49,688 nt of DNA from Bacillota bacterium. GTDB lineage: Bacteria; Bacillota_A; Clostridia; Clostridiales; Clostridiaceae. The notes under the pieces were generated by a model. The model saw only the letters and a program-made list of their open reading frames with translations. It was not told where the DNA came from and did no database searches. A program made the position numbers and the translations under genes. Positions 34,259 to 42,468 of this stretch are shown piece by piece (within the stretch, counting starts at the first letter, position 1; the number at the start of each line of letters is the position of its first letter). The stretch is from contig JAKBFR010000003.1 in assembly GCA_021837545.1 (NCBI GenBank), positions 1 through 49,688 on the forward strand, in the 5' to 3' direction.

Positions 34259-34289
34259 TGTAAAAATGTAGTTTAACTACATTTTTACA
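34259..34289 (+). terminator. Intercistronic hairpin between EIIB and EIIC genes
   Basis: Perfect 15-bp arms TGTAAAAATGTAGTT / AACTACATTTTTACA around one central base, 4 bases after the EIIB stop. The U-tract is inside the stem rather than after it, so it probably acts as a partial terminator or an RNA processing/stabilising structure that sets a different level for IIC-IID. Confidence 0.6.
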
Positions 34290-34372
34290 CTAAATATATA
34301 TTAAACATTTACATTTAATTTTGTATATTTATTAATATAAATATAAATAATTGTTAATAGGGAGGTACTATT

Positions 34373-35167
34373 ATGGAAATTAACACATTACAAATTATTC
34401 TTATTTTCATAATCGCATGTATTGCTGGTATGGGTAGTGTTCTTGATGAATTTCAAACTCATAGACCATTAATCGCATGTACATTAATCGGACTTGTTTT
34501 AGGAGACTTAAAAACCGGAATTATAATTGGTGGTACACTAGAAATGATGGCTCTTGGCTGGATGAACATCGGTGCTGCAATGGCTCCAGATGCTGCTTTA
34601 GCTAGTGTTGTTTCTACTATTCTAGTAATTGCTGGTAAGCAAGATGTAAGTGCTGGAATCGCAATTGCAATTCCAATTGCTGCAGCTGGTCAAGTATTAA
34701 CTATACTTGCTAGAACTATTACTGTATTTTTCCAACATCAAGCAGATAGAGCTGTTCAAAACGGAGATCTTAAAATAATTGATCTTTGTCATATTGGCGC
34801 TTTATTAGTCCAAGCTTTACGTGTATCTATTCCTGCTGTAATCGTTGCTATGTTCGTTGGTACTGACATTGTTCAAAACATGTTAGCATCTATACCTGAC
34901 GTTGTAACTGGCGGACTTAGAGTTGGCGGTGGCGTTGTAGTTGTAGTTGGATACGCAATGGTTATCAATATGATGGAAGCAAAGCATTTAATGCCATTCT
35001 TCTTCTTAGGATTCGTTGTTGCTGCAATTGCTAACTTAAACTTAGTTGCTTTAGGTGTAATTGGAACTGTAGCTGCTATAATCTACATTCAATTAAACCC
35101 TAAGTTCAATGCAAGTGCTGTTGCTACTACATCTGCTTCATCTAGTGATGAAGACGATGAACTATAG
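34373..35167 (+). CDS. PTS mannose/fructose/sorbose-class EIIC component
   Basis: 264 residues, strongly hydrophobic with about six to eight membrane segments. IIC signature: GMGSVLDEFQTHRPLIACTLIGLVLGDLKTGIIIGGTLEMMALGWMNIGAAMAPDAALASV (roughly 21-80). The sugar-conducting membrane subunit. It ends in a Ser/Asp/Glu-rich tail. ATG follows GGGAGGTACTATT. 118 bases separate it from EIIB, but it clearly belongs to the same operon. Confidence 0.94.
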   Translation: MEINTLQIILIFIIACIAGMGSVLDEFQTHRPLIACTLIGLVLGDLKTGIIIGGTLEMMALGWMNIGAAMAPDAALASVVSTILVIAGKQDVSAGIAIAIPIAAAGQVLTILARTITVFFQHQADRAVQNGDLKIIDLCHIGALLVQALRVSIPAVIVAMFVGTDIVQNMLASIPDVVTGGLRVGGGVVVVVGYAMVINMMEAKHLMPFFFLGFVVAAIANLNLVALGVIGTVAAIIYIQLNPKFNASAVATTSASSSDEDDEL

Positions 35168-35190
35168 ACTGGAAGAGGAGGTAAAATATT

Positions 35191-36021
35191 ATGAGTAAAG
35201 AATTAGAAAAAAAACTTACCAAAAGTGACATTACAAGCATGTTCATTCGTTCAAATCTTCACCAAGGTTCATGGAATTATGAAAGAATGCAGGCTTTAGG
35301 ATATTGTTTCGCAATGGTTCCAGTAATCAAGAGATTGTATACTGGTGATGAAAGAAAGCAAGCTATTAAGAGACATCTTGAGTTCTTTAATACACAACCA
35401 TTTGTTACTGCTCCAATTTTAGGAGTTACAGCAGCTATGGAAGAACAAAAAGCTAATGGTGCTGACATTGATGATGGTGCTATTAACGGTCTTAAGATAG
35501 GTTTAATGGGACCTCTTGCAGGTGTTGGTGATCCAATATTCTGGGGTACATTAAGACCAGTTGCTGCTGCTTTAGGTGCTTCAATAGCATTAACAGGTAG
35601 TATACTTGGACCAATATTATTCTTTGTAATATTTAATGCAGTTCGTCTTGCAATCAGATACTATGGAGTTAGCTATGGTTATAGAAAAGGAACTACTATC
35701 GTTGCAGACATGGCTGGTGGTAAACTTCAAAAGTTAACAGAAGGTGCTTCTATACTTGGATTATTCGTAATGGGTGCTCTTGTTAATAGATGGACATCAA
35801 TTAATGTTCCAATAGTTGTTTCAACTATTGCTAAAGCAGATGGAACAACAGCTATAACTACTGTTCAAACTATCTTAGATTCATTATTACCAGGATTACT
35901 TCCATTATTAGCTACTTTTGCATGTATGAAATTGCTTAAGATGAAAGTTAATGCAGTTTGGATTATCTTTGGAATATTCGTTCTTGGTATCATATTCTAT
36001 GGATTAGGATGGATGGCATAA
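35191..36021 (+). CDS. PTS mannose/fructose/sorbose-class EIID component
   Basis: 276 residues. It begins with a soluble region (LTKSDITSMFIRSNLHQGSWNYERMQALGYCFAMVPVIKRLY), then AAMEEQKANGADIDDGAINGLKIGLMGPLAGVGDPIFWGTLRP, the IID signature, and four C-terminal hydrophobic segments. Partner of IIC in sugar transport. ATG follows AGAGGAGGTAAAATATT, 23 bases after EIIC. Last gene of the operon before a strong terminator. The sugar (mannose, glucose or fructose) cannot be fixed by sequence. Confidence 0.94.
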   Translation: MSKELEKKLTKSDITSMFIRSNLHQGSWNYERMQALGYCFAMVPVIKRLYTGDERKQAIKRHLEFFNTQPFVTAPILGVTAAMEEQKANGADIDDGAINGLKIGLMGPLAGVGDPIFWGTLRPVAAALGASIALTGSILGPILFFVIFNAVRLAIRYYGVSYGYRKGTTIVADMAGGKLQKLTEGASILGLFVMGALVNRWTSINVPIVVSTIAKADGTTAITTVQTILDSLLPGLLPLLATFACMKLLKMKVNAVWIIFGIFVLGIIFYGLGWMA

Positions 36022-36077
36022 TTCTTAATTGTAATATACAGTAAAGAAATTATTCTTATCTAAAATAAATTTAAAGA

Positions 36078-36117
36078 AATAGATTATCTAAAATAATTTT
36101 AGATAATCTATTTTTAT
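36078..36117 (+). terminator. Terminator of the mannose-class PTS operon
   Basis: Perfect 16-bp stem AATAGATTATCTAAAA / TTTTAGATAATCTATT (36078-36093, 36097-36112) followed by TTTATT, 57 bases after the EIID stop. Confidence 0.92.
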
Positions 36118-36297
36118 TATCATAAAAAATTATTTATAGATATATATATTGCAAAATTGTATTCATGAGTATAATACTCTAAAATCAAATACTTACTTAC
36201 TCCATAGGGCTAATTAAATTTAGTTGTTTAGATATAAGCCTAAGTAATAAATATTTGACATAATACTAAGTATAGCTTTGACGTATTTATCTCTATT

Positions 36298-36927
36298 TTA
36301 TTTATCTTTATAAAAATTACTTATCTTTTCTTCAAAATTATTTATTTCAATTTGTGTATTTCTAATCTCTGTGCTATCTAACTTACCTCTACCTAGTCTA
36401 TCCGAAAGTGAAACTAACACTATTTCATTGATATCAACGTCTTCTAACATACTTCTTATATTTTGAAATTTCATATTTTTTGTTACAAATAAACTCTGCA
36501 TATGCCATCTTACAAGTGCTGTTACTTTGGATATGAAACTTTCTTCTTCATTAAAGTAAGTTAGAAATTTTTTAGTCATATCTGCGCCTACACTTTCATG
36601 GTTATATGAAGTTAATCGTCCCTTTCTTACCTGAGTCGTTGGCTTTTTACCTATATCGTGTAATAAAAGTGTCCACATAAATGCCCTTTTTTCATTGCTT
36701 TTTTCTCTATTTTTTGCTCCTTCATCAACAACCATCATTGTATGAATAAATACATTCCCTTCGGGATGGAACTTTGGGTTTTGGTCAACACTCTGTAAAT
36801 CTTTAATCATGGAGAACGGATATTTATCAAGTTCACCATCTTTTAATAATCCATCCAAATAAATAGATGGTTTATCATCATTAAGTAAATGTTTCTCTAT
36901 TTTTAAAAAAAACTCCTTATCAGTCAT
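36298..36927 (-). CDS. HD-domain phosphohydrolase
   Basis: 209 residues. Metal-binding HD motif: His62 in NVFIHTMMVVDE, His90-Asp91 in WTLLLHDIGKKPTT and later His/Asp residues (YNHESVGADM, VRWHMQ). The layout resembles the C-terminal HD domain of tRNA nucleotidyltransferases and cyanamide/nucleotide HD hydrolases; no nucleotidyltransferase domain is present. Substrate unknown, most likely a nucleotide or cyclic phosphate. ATG follows ATAGGAGAGTATT. Monocistronic. Confidence 0.8.
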   Translation of the reverse strand: MTDKEFFLKIEKHLLNDDKPSIYLDGLLKDGELDKYPFSMIKDLQSVDQNPKFHPEGNVFIHTMMVVDEGAKNREKSNEKRAFMWTLLLHDIGKKPTTQVRKGRLTSYNHESVGADMTKKFLTYFNEEESFISKVTALVRWHMQSLFVTKNMKFQNIRSMLEDVDINEIVLVSLSDRLGRGKLDSTEIRNTQIEINNFEEKISNFYKDK

Positions 36928-37098
36928 AATACTCTCCTATTATTCTATTATGCAATTCCTACTGCAAATAATTAGTTTACTATTATTTAGTATCTCAATT
37001 ATTTGGATTTTTAAACATTGAAATGGATATATGATAATAAATATTTAATTTATATGTTTAACTTTTAGCTAAACAACTATGTGCTCATATTATCAAAA

Positions 37099-37143
37099 TA
37101 AAAACAGTATATAAATTTGTATTATACAAATTTATATACTGTT
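37099..37143 (-). terminator. Terminator of the amt2-glnK2 operon
   Basis: Perfect 18-bp stem AACAGTATATAAATTTGT / ACAAATTTATATACTGTT (37103-37120, 37126-37143), followed on the minus strand by TTTTTATTTTG. It is the only recognisable element in the 310-bp gap 36928-37237. Confidence 0.9.
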
Positions 37144-37237
37144 CCATATCGTCTATTTTAAATTATCCTAATAACCTTAAATACAATACTCTTTTTGTAC
37201 CTTATATCTTCTTATATTATTATGATATATATTTATT

Positions 37238-37576
37238 TTATAATGCAGAAGATCCTCTTTCACCCGTTCTAATTCTTATACAGTCCGTAATATCAACAAT
37301 AAATATCTTTCCATCACCGACTTCTCCGGTTCTAGCAATTGATGTAATTAATTCAATAACATCTTCAACTTTATCATCTTCAACAACTATCTTAACTTCT
37401 ATTTTAGGTAATACATTCGTTGTTATTTCAGTACCTCTATGATATTCTTTCCAGCCACGTTGTTGTCCACAACCCATAACTTGACTTATAGTTACTCCAT
37501 TTATATTACTATTTTTTAATGCTTCTTTAATATCTTCAAGCTTTGAAGGTCTAATAATTGCTTCTACTCTTTTCAT
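37238..37576 (-). CDS. glnK: P-II nitrogen regulatory protein, paralogue lacking Tyr51
   Basis: 112 residues from the ATG at 37576 (GGGAGGAATATATT before it; an upstream in-frame extension of 17 codons is rejected). P-II signature C-terminus DGKIFIVDITDCIRIRTGERG. T-loop residues 37-58 read GQQRGWKEYHRGTEITTNVLP: position 51, the uridylylated Tyr of GlnB/GlnK, is Ile here. It normally binds the pore of the cognate Amt and blocks ammonium entry when 2-oxoglutarate is low. It is the second gene after amt2. Confidence 0.93.
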   Translation of the reverse strand: MKRVEAIIRPSKLEDIKEALKNSNINGVTISQVMGCGQQRGWKEYHRGTEITTNVLPKIEVKIVVEDDKVEDVIELITSIARTGEVGDGKIFIVDITDCIRIRTGERGSSAL

Positions 37577-37768
37577 AATATATTCCTCCCTAATTATACA
37601 TCTGCAATAAGCATATTGTACACACATATATGCTGTTTTAACAATTACTTATCTGAAAATTATACCATAAGCTATTTTTCAATTATTTATTCTATAACTA
37701 TTTACCCTAACCTAGTTTATTACACTATAATTGTACCAAAAATCTTAGTATAAATCTATTACTATATA

Positions 37769-39013
37769 TTAATCTAAACCGTTAAATGCAGGATAAGCTG
37801 TTTCACCATGTTCAGCTAAATCAAGTCCATCAGCTTCTTCTGAACTTTCAACTCTAATATCCATAAATAACTTCATAACTTTTATAATTAAGAATGTCAT
37901 CACACCTGCAAATATTATTGTTATTGCAATACCCATTATTTGTGCAACGAAAAGTTTAATATCTCCATAGAAAAGACCATTCCATTGTGCCACAGGATTA
38001 ATTGCAGTTTGACCAAAAAGTCCAGTTGCGATACCGCCCCAAACTCCACCGATTCCATGACATCCAAAAGCGTCAAGTGCATCATCATATCCAAACTTAG
38101 CTTTTACTTTTTCCATAAAGAAGAAACAAATTGGAGATACTACTATACCTATTATAATTGATGCCAAAAGTGGAACAAAACCTGCTCCTGGTGTAATTGC
38201 AACTAACCCTACTACTGCTCCTGTTGCTGCTCCAAGTAGTGTTGGTTTACCATGTTTTACTTTTTCAATTAACATCCACGAAAGCATAGCTGCTGCTGCT
38301 GCTGTATTTGTTGTCATGAATGCATGTACTGCAAGTGGACCAGCTCCTAATGCACTACCTGCATTAAATCCAAACCATCCAAACCAAAGTAATGCTGCTC
38401 CAAGAACTACAAATGGAATATTATGAGGTCTATATGACATCATTCCATGCCCACGTCTCTTACCTAACATAATACAAGCTACAAGACCTGAAATACCTGA
38501 ACTTATATGAACTACATTTCCTCCAGCAAAATCAACAGCTCCTAAAGAATTGATTAATCCACCAACACCCCATACCATATGAGCCATTGGATAATATACT
38601 AAAAGAGACCATACTCCTACAAATATGAATAATGCTGAAAACTTCATTCTTCCTACTAAAGATCCAGTTATAAGTGCTGGAGTAATTATTGCAAACATCA
38701 TTTGAAATGCCGCAAAAAGCTCTTGCGGTATAGTAGGTGCATATGCTGAAGGATCTGCTCCTACCCCATTAAAACCTAAGAAATTAAGTCCACCTATTAT
38801 CCCATGAAAATCATTACCAAAAGACAATGAATAACCTATTAAAACCCACATTACTGATGCTAATCCACAAATAAAGAATGAAGACATCAATGTATTTAAA
38901 ACATTTTTCCTACGAACCATTCCACCATAAAAGAATGCAAGTCCTGGTGTCATTAAAAGTACCATTGCTGAACAAATCAATATAAAACTGCTATCGCCTA
39001 AATTAATTTCCAT
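37769..39013 (-). CDS. amt: Ammonium transporter (second copy)
   Basis: 414 residues, eleven membrane segments expected, with no separate signal peptide. Amt landmarks: SFILICSAMVLLMTPGLAFFYGGMVRRKN, the pore His in DFAGGNVVHISSGISGLVACIMLGKRRG and the second twin His in AFGCHGIGGVWGGIATGLF. ATG follows AAAGGGGGATTTTTT. Followed by glnK2 (192 bases), it forms a unit with its own promoter and an unusual hairpin leader. Confidence 0.96.
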   Translation of the reverse strand: MEINLGDSSFILICSAMVLLMTPGLAFFYGGMVRRKNVLNTLMSSFFICGLASVMWVLIGYSLSFGNDFHGIIGGLNFLGFNGVGADPSAYAPTIPQELFAAFQMMFAIITPALITGSLVGRMKFSALFIFVGVWSLLVYYPMAHMVWGVGGLINSLGAVDFAGGNVVHISSGISGLVACIMLGKRRGHGMMSYRPHNIPFVVLGAALLWFGWFGFNAGSALGAGPLAVHAFMTTNTAAAAAMLSWMLIEKVKHGKPTLLGAATGAVVGLVAITPGAGFVPLLASIIIGIVVSPICFFFMEKVKAKFGYDDALDAFGCHGIGGVWGGIATGLFGQTAINPVAQWNGLFYGDIKLFVAQIMGIAITIIFAGVMTFLIIKVMKLFMDIRVESSEEADGLDLAEHGETAYPAFNGLD

Positions 39014-39196
39014 AAAAAATCCCCCTTTAAAATAATAAATGTAACTCTAAAATTTAAAATTTATTCAGTCACTTAATTTTCTTAATAATTTTTTTAAATA
39101 ATATTGATTTAAAAGCAATTGCGCGCCTTTACTTTTAAAATTTAACTTTGCAAAGCCTATTTACTTAACACATTACAACGTCGTAATTTTTTTACA

Positions 39197-39252
39197 TAAA
39201 AAACGGTGCTTGTGAAATATACCTTCTGTAGGTACATTTCACAAACACCGTT
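39197..39252 (-). terminator. Leader terminator (attenuator) of the amt2-glnK2 operon
   Basis: 22-bp stem, arms 39202-39223 and 39231-39252, matching at 20 positions with the others G-U, 7-base loop. On the minus strand CACCGTTTTTTATG follows. It begins only about 7 bases after the predicted transcript start, so unhindered transcription should stop before amt2. Confidence 0.8.
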
Positions 39253-39265
39253 GTCTATATTTCAC

Positions 39266-39294
39266 ATTGTATTATCTCCGCATAAATTTGTCAA
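39266..39294 (-). promoter_or_regulatory. Sigma-A promoter of amt2-glnK2
   Basis: Minus-strand TTGACA (39289-39294), 17-base spacer, TACAAT (39266-39271). The leader is about 245 bases long up to the amt2 ATG; beyond the hairpin it contains no reading frame I can support. Confidence 0.8.
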
Positions 39295-39402
39295 CACATT
39301 TTTCAAATTTAATACTTAATGTTATTTTTTTCATCATATAGTTTGAATATTTTAATTATTAAATGTAATTTTATATAAATCACCCATAATTTATATAAAA
39401 TA

Positions 39403-39462
39403 GACCACCATTCTTAGTAAATTTATTTATTGGAAATAAATTTCATACTAAAATTGGTGGTT
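39403..39462 (-). terminator. Terminator of amt1-glnK1
   Basis: Long interrupted stem: ACCACCA / TGGTGGT at the base, TTAGTA / TACTAA and AAATTTATTT / AATAAATTT above. On the minus strand CTATTTTAT follows. It separates the two ammonium operons. Confidence 0.7.
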
Positions 39463-39512
39463 CTTTATTATTTTTATCAAACATATAAAATTTATTATGC
39501 TAATTAATTATC

Positions 39513-39851
39513 TTATAACGCATCTTTTCCACGTTCACCTGTACGAATTCTTACAACATCATCTGCATCGTATATGAATATCTTTCCATCTCCATAATTG
39601 CCTGTACTAATTTCTTTTAAAACTTTCTCTATTATTATTTCTGCAATTTCAGGAGATACAACTGTTTCAACTTTTACTTTAGGCAAAAGATTTACATTAT
39701 ACTCTGTACCTCTATAAATTGTTTTGTATCCTTTTTGATTACCATAACCCATAATATTTGAAATCATAATTCCATTGGCATTGCAATCATGTAAGATTTT
39801 TTTTAAATCCTCTAGTCTTTCACTTTTAATAACAATTTCTAACTTCTTCAT
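39513..39851 (-). CDS. glnK: P-II nitrogen regulatory protein
   Basis: 112 residues. P-II fold with a T-loop GNQKGYKTIYRGTEYNVNLLP that keeps Tyr51, and C-terminal DGKIFIYDADDVVRIRTGERGKDAL. ATG follows AAGGGAGGTAATGGT, 23 bases after amt1. Sensor of ATP/ADP and 2-oxoglutarate that gates the neighbouring Amt1. Confidence 0.95.
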   Translation of the reverse strand: MKKLEIVIKSERLEDLKKILHDCNANGIMISNIMGYGNQKGYKTIYRGTEYNVNLLPKVKVETVVSPEIAEIIIEKVLKEISTGNYGDGKIFIYDADDVVRIRTGERGKDAL

Positions 39852-39874
39852 ACCATTACCTCCCTTTCCTTATA

Positions 39875-41461
39875 TCATATCGATTTTGCATCTTTTTTAA
39901 ACCTTAATAATTGTTTCATTTCCATATTTTCTGGTGAATTATAATCAAGTTCAGGAGATTTTACTAATTGCATATCAGGATATGCGGCAACACCCATTTC
40001 AGGAATATCTAAACCATTTAATTCATCTTCTGGTGAAACTCTTATACCCCAAACCTTATCAAGAATTTTGAAGAAAATATAAGAAACTCCAAAGCCCCAA
40101 ACAAATAAAACTACAACAGCAATTAATTGTGCTACTAGTTGAGAACCATTACCAAATAATAACCCTGTTACCCCCCCAGCAACACCATTTAGACCATCTC
40201 CATATGAACCATCTGCGAATAATCCTAAAGCAATAATTCCCCAAATACCGTTAACACAGTGAACAGAAATAGCACCAACTGGATCATCAAGCTTTAATTT
40301 GTTTTCTACAAATGATACTGATACACATACAAGCACTCCAGCAACCCCACCAATAAAGAATGCAGAAGGAGCATTTACAAATGCACAAGGAGCAGTAATT
40401 GCTACAAGTCCTGCAAGGGCACCATTTGCTGTCATTGATGGATCTGGTTTTCCAAATTTAATCCACATATAGGACATTGCTACAAGTCCACCTACTGCAC
40501 CAGCTACCATTGTATTAGTTGCCACTATTGCTAGTCTAAAATCAGAAGCATTTAATGTTGAACCTGCATTAAATGAGAACCAACAGAAAAATAAGATAAT
40601 AGTACCAATAATAGCCATTGGTATATCATGTCCTGGGAAAGGTCTTGCAGTTCCATCTTTCTTAAATTTACCAATTCTAGGCCCTATAACAATTGCACTT
40701 GATAAAGCAAGCATACCACCCATTGAGTGAACAACAGCAGAACCAGCAAAATCAACTACGCCGTGCCCTAAGCCAAAGTTTGTACCAATGGTAGCTAACC
40801 AGCCACCACCCCATACCCAATTTCCGAAAAGAGGGTACAAGAACATTGAAATAAACAAAGATATAATAATAATAGCAGAATATTTTATTCTTTCTGCTAC
40901 AGCACCAGTTGGAATTGTAACAGTGGTATCCATAAATACCATTTGGAAAAAGAATAATGCATATATACCAGGATCATATATTCCTGCACCAGATAACATG
41001 AATCCTTTATAACCCATAATACCACCAAGACCTGGTATAGAAAGCATTGCATTTAGAGCACCTCCACCAGTTCCAAGTCCAGCAGCACCACCTGAGCCAC
41101 CAAATTGAATGGCAAATCCTACAAGGAAATATCCGATTGCACCAACTAAAAATACTAGAAAGTTCATTGTCATTGTGTGAGCTGCATTTTTACCACGGCA
41201 AAATCCTGTTTCGACCATTGCAAATCCGCATTGGAAGAAGAAAACCATAAATCCAGTTATCATAACCCATGTGAAGTTTGCACCGTAATAACCCTTATTT
41301 GCAGTAGTTGCAACATCTGTTAATGTTTCAGCTCCAGTTGTAGCAACGTAAGAAGCACCTGTTGGATCAGAACCACCTGCTGGTGAAAGTGCTAGAACTA
41401 GCATCACAGCTAAAGCACCTAAGAATAATATAATAGCACCTAATTTTACTGACTTTTTCAT
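39875..41461 (-). CDS. amt: Ammonium transporter (first copy, with N-terminal signal-like segment)
   Basis: 528 residues, longer than the other Amt by an N-terminal hydrophobic segment (7-27, signal-peptide or extra helix) with a small extracellular stretch, and a C-terminal tail of about 45 residues. Landmarks: FVWVMITGFMVFFFQCGFAMVETGF-like first helix, FMDTTVTIPTGAVAERIKYSA, pore His in DFAGSAVVHSMGGMLAL and second His in AISVHCVNGIWGIIALGLF. ATG follows AAGGAGGATAATTT. It is between a small membrane protein gene and glnK1. Confidence 0.95.
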   Translation of the reverse strand: MKKSVKLGAIILFLGALAVMLVLALSPAGGSDPTGASYVATTGAETLTDVATTANKGYYGANFTWVMITGFMVFFFQCGFAMVETGFCRGKNAAHTMTMNFLVFLVGAIGYFLVGFAIQFGGSGGAAGLGTGGGALNAMLSIPGLGGIMGYKGFMLSGAGIYDPGIYALFFFQMVFMDTTVTIPTGAVAERIKYSAIIIISLFISMFLYPLFGNWVWGGGWLATIGTNFGLGHGVVDFAGSAVVHSMGGMLALSSAIVIGPRIGKFKKDGTARPFPGHDIPMAIIGTIILFFCWFSFNAGSTLNASDFRLAIVATNTMVAGAVGGLVAMSYMWIKFGKPDPSMTANGALAGLVAITAPCAFVNAPSAFFIGGVAGVLVCVSVSFVENKLKLDDPVGAISVHCVNGIWGIIALGLFADGSYGDGLNGVAGGVTGLLFGNGSQLVAQLIAVVVLFVWGFGVSYIFFKILDKVWGIRVSPEDELNGLDIPEMGVAAYPDMQLVKSPELDYNSPENMEMKQLLRFKKDAKSI

Positions 41462-41494
41462 AAATTATCCTCCTTAAAATAAAAATATTTTGTG

Positions 41495-41809
41495 TTATCT
41501 TTTAGAAAAAAACTTTATAAACTTTTTTCCTTTGAAATTACTCCATGCAAACTTCGATGAAGCTTTAAGCAATTCTTCTTTTAATTTAGTAACAGATAAA
41601 TAGTATTTAATGCCAAGGTATAAAACCAAAAATCCAAATACCGCACCTGATATGGATGAATTTAAAACTTTAATGTTGATATGGTTGACAAAACTGTAAA
41701 TACTAAAAAAGGTTCCTAAAAAAATGATAATCATGGTAGCTACATAAAGAACATTAATGATGATTGTTTTATGCTTATTGGTGACGGTAACTGTACTTTG
41801 ACTTTTCAT
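41495..41809 (-). CDS. Small membrane protein at the head of the amt1-glnK1 operon
   Basis: 104 residues with two membrane segments (about 18-40 and 52-70), a short extracellular loop, and a basic cytoplasmic tail (KFAWSNFKGKKFIKFFSKR). I recognise no family. ATG follows GAAGGGAGGTATTAGC, an excellent site. 33 bases separate it from amt1, so it is co-transcribed with the ammonium transporter and may be an accessory subunit; that role is inference only. Confidence 0.75.
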   Translation of the reverse strand: MKSQSTVTVTNKHKTIIINVLYVATMIIIFLGTFFSIYSFVNHINIKVLNSSISGAVFGFLVLYLGIKYYLSVTKLKEELLKASSKFAWSNFKGKKFIKFFSKR

Positions 41810-41873
41810 GCTAATACCTCCCTTCTTTTAATGATCTTCTCGATTTTAGTAAAATCTAAATTTTTAATGACAG

Positions 41874-41909
41874 AAAAATGGAGTCAAGCTACTTCAGCTT
41901 TGACTCCAT
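41874..41909 (-). terminator. Second leader hairpin (terminator-like) before the amt1 operon
   Basis: ATGGAGTCA / TGACTCCAT base stem plus AAGCT / AGCTT inner stem with loop GAAGT; TTTTTC follows on the minus strand. It lies 65 bases before the first ATG of the operon. Confidence 0.7.
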
Positions 41910-41933
41910 TGTCGTAGGGGCATACCCTCATCA

Positions 41934-41971
41934 TAAAAAAAAAGGGCGTCTAATATTACATTAGACGCCCT
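41934..41971 (-). terminator. First leader terminator (attenuator) of the amt1 operon
   Basis: Perfect 12-bp stem AGGGCGTCTAAT / ATTAGACGCCCT (41943-41954, 41960-41971), 5-base loop, followed on the minus strand by nine T. It starts about 23 bases after the predicted transcript start. Confidence 0.85.
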
Positions 41972-42000
41972 CGTCATTTATTATTACATTTATTGTTATT

Positions 42001-42029
42001 ATTTTAATATGATAACAATGGAAAGTCAA
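42001..42029 (-). promoter_or_regulatory. Sigma-A promoter of the amt1 operon
   Basis: Minus-strand TTGACT (42024-42029), 17-base spacer, TAAAAT (42001-42006). No other gene lies upstream on this strand, so the two hairpins downstream are in this operon's own leader. Confidence 0.75.
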
Positions 42030-42203
42030 GTGATATTTTTACAAACAAGTTAATTATAAACATGTTTAATGATTGAGATTACCAATTTTAATCACACTAC
42101 CTTAAGTGATATTACTGTTTTGGGTTATAATGAAGCTAGTTAAAAACAAAGAACTTAAAAACAATAAGAATTATTTCTAAGTTTATTAGCATATATAATA
42201 TAA

Positions 42204-42287
42204 TTAGGTGTCTATCATCATAAGCTGGCAGACCTTGAAGCATATCTAGGAAGTATAAAAGATATGACAATAAATAATATTCTTTAA
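42204..42287 (+). pseudogene. 3'-terminal fragment of a decayed gene
   Basis: A 27-codon open stretch without start codon reads LGVYHHKLADLEAYLGSIKD then MTINNIL and a stop. Its composition is protein-like and it is followed, 14 bases later, by a strong plus-strand hairpin. The region before it (42030-42200) shows no intact frame. The original gene is not recognised. Confidence 0.3.
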
Positions 42288-42300
42288 AAATTAAATAATA

Positions 42301-42350
42301 TTATATTAATTCAATTTCTTTTAATCAGAAATTGAATTAATATAAATTTT
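42301..42350 (+). terminator. Hairpin after the decayed gene fragment
   Basis: Perfect 19-bp stem TTATATTAATTCAATTTCT / AGAAATTGAATTAATATAA (42301-42319, 42327-42345), 7-base loop, followed by ATTTTAT. Confidence 0.75.
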
Positions 42351-42379
42351 ATGGTATATTTTCCATATAATATTTTTTA

Positions 42380-42468
42380 TCGGTTGACAAATTAAAGTTT
42401 GATTTCAAGAAATTTGTTTCCAAAGTGGGAAACTCTTATTTGAGTTTCCCACTTTTTATTTTTTTTCC
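42380..42468 (+). ncRNA. Attenuator-like leader of the DUF1646 transporter gene (candidate Na+ / DUF1646 riboswitch)
   Basis: A strong intrinsic terminator AAAGTGGGAAACTC / GAGTTTCCCACTTT (42422-42435, 42442-42455) with a T-rich tail lies 112 bases before the coding region. The alternative hairpin GTTTCC-AAAGTG-GGAAAC (42416-42433) uses the terminator's left arm and would act as antiterminator. DUF1646 transporter genes are known to be preceded by the DUF1646 RNA motif, reported as a Na+-sensing riboswitch class. I see the expression platform but cannot confirm the conserved aptamer by eye. Confidence 0.45.

Noticed and set aside
41874..41971. ANTAR-type dual hexaloop RNA in the amt1 leader
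   Set aside because: Both loops are five bases and lack the conserved A1/G4 pattern; the hairpins are better described as terminators.
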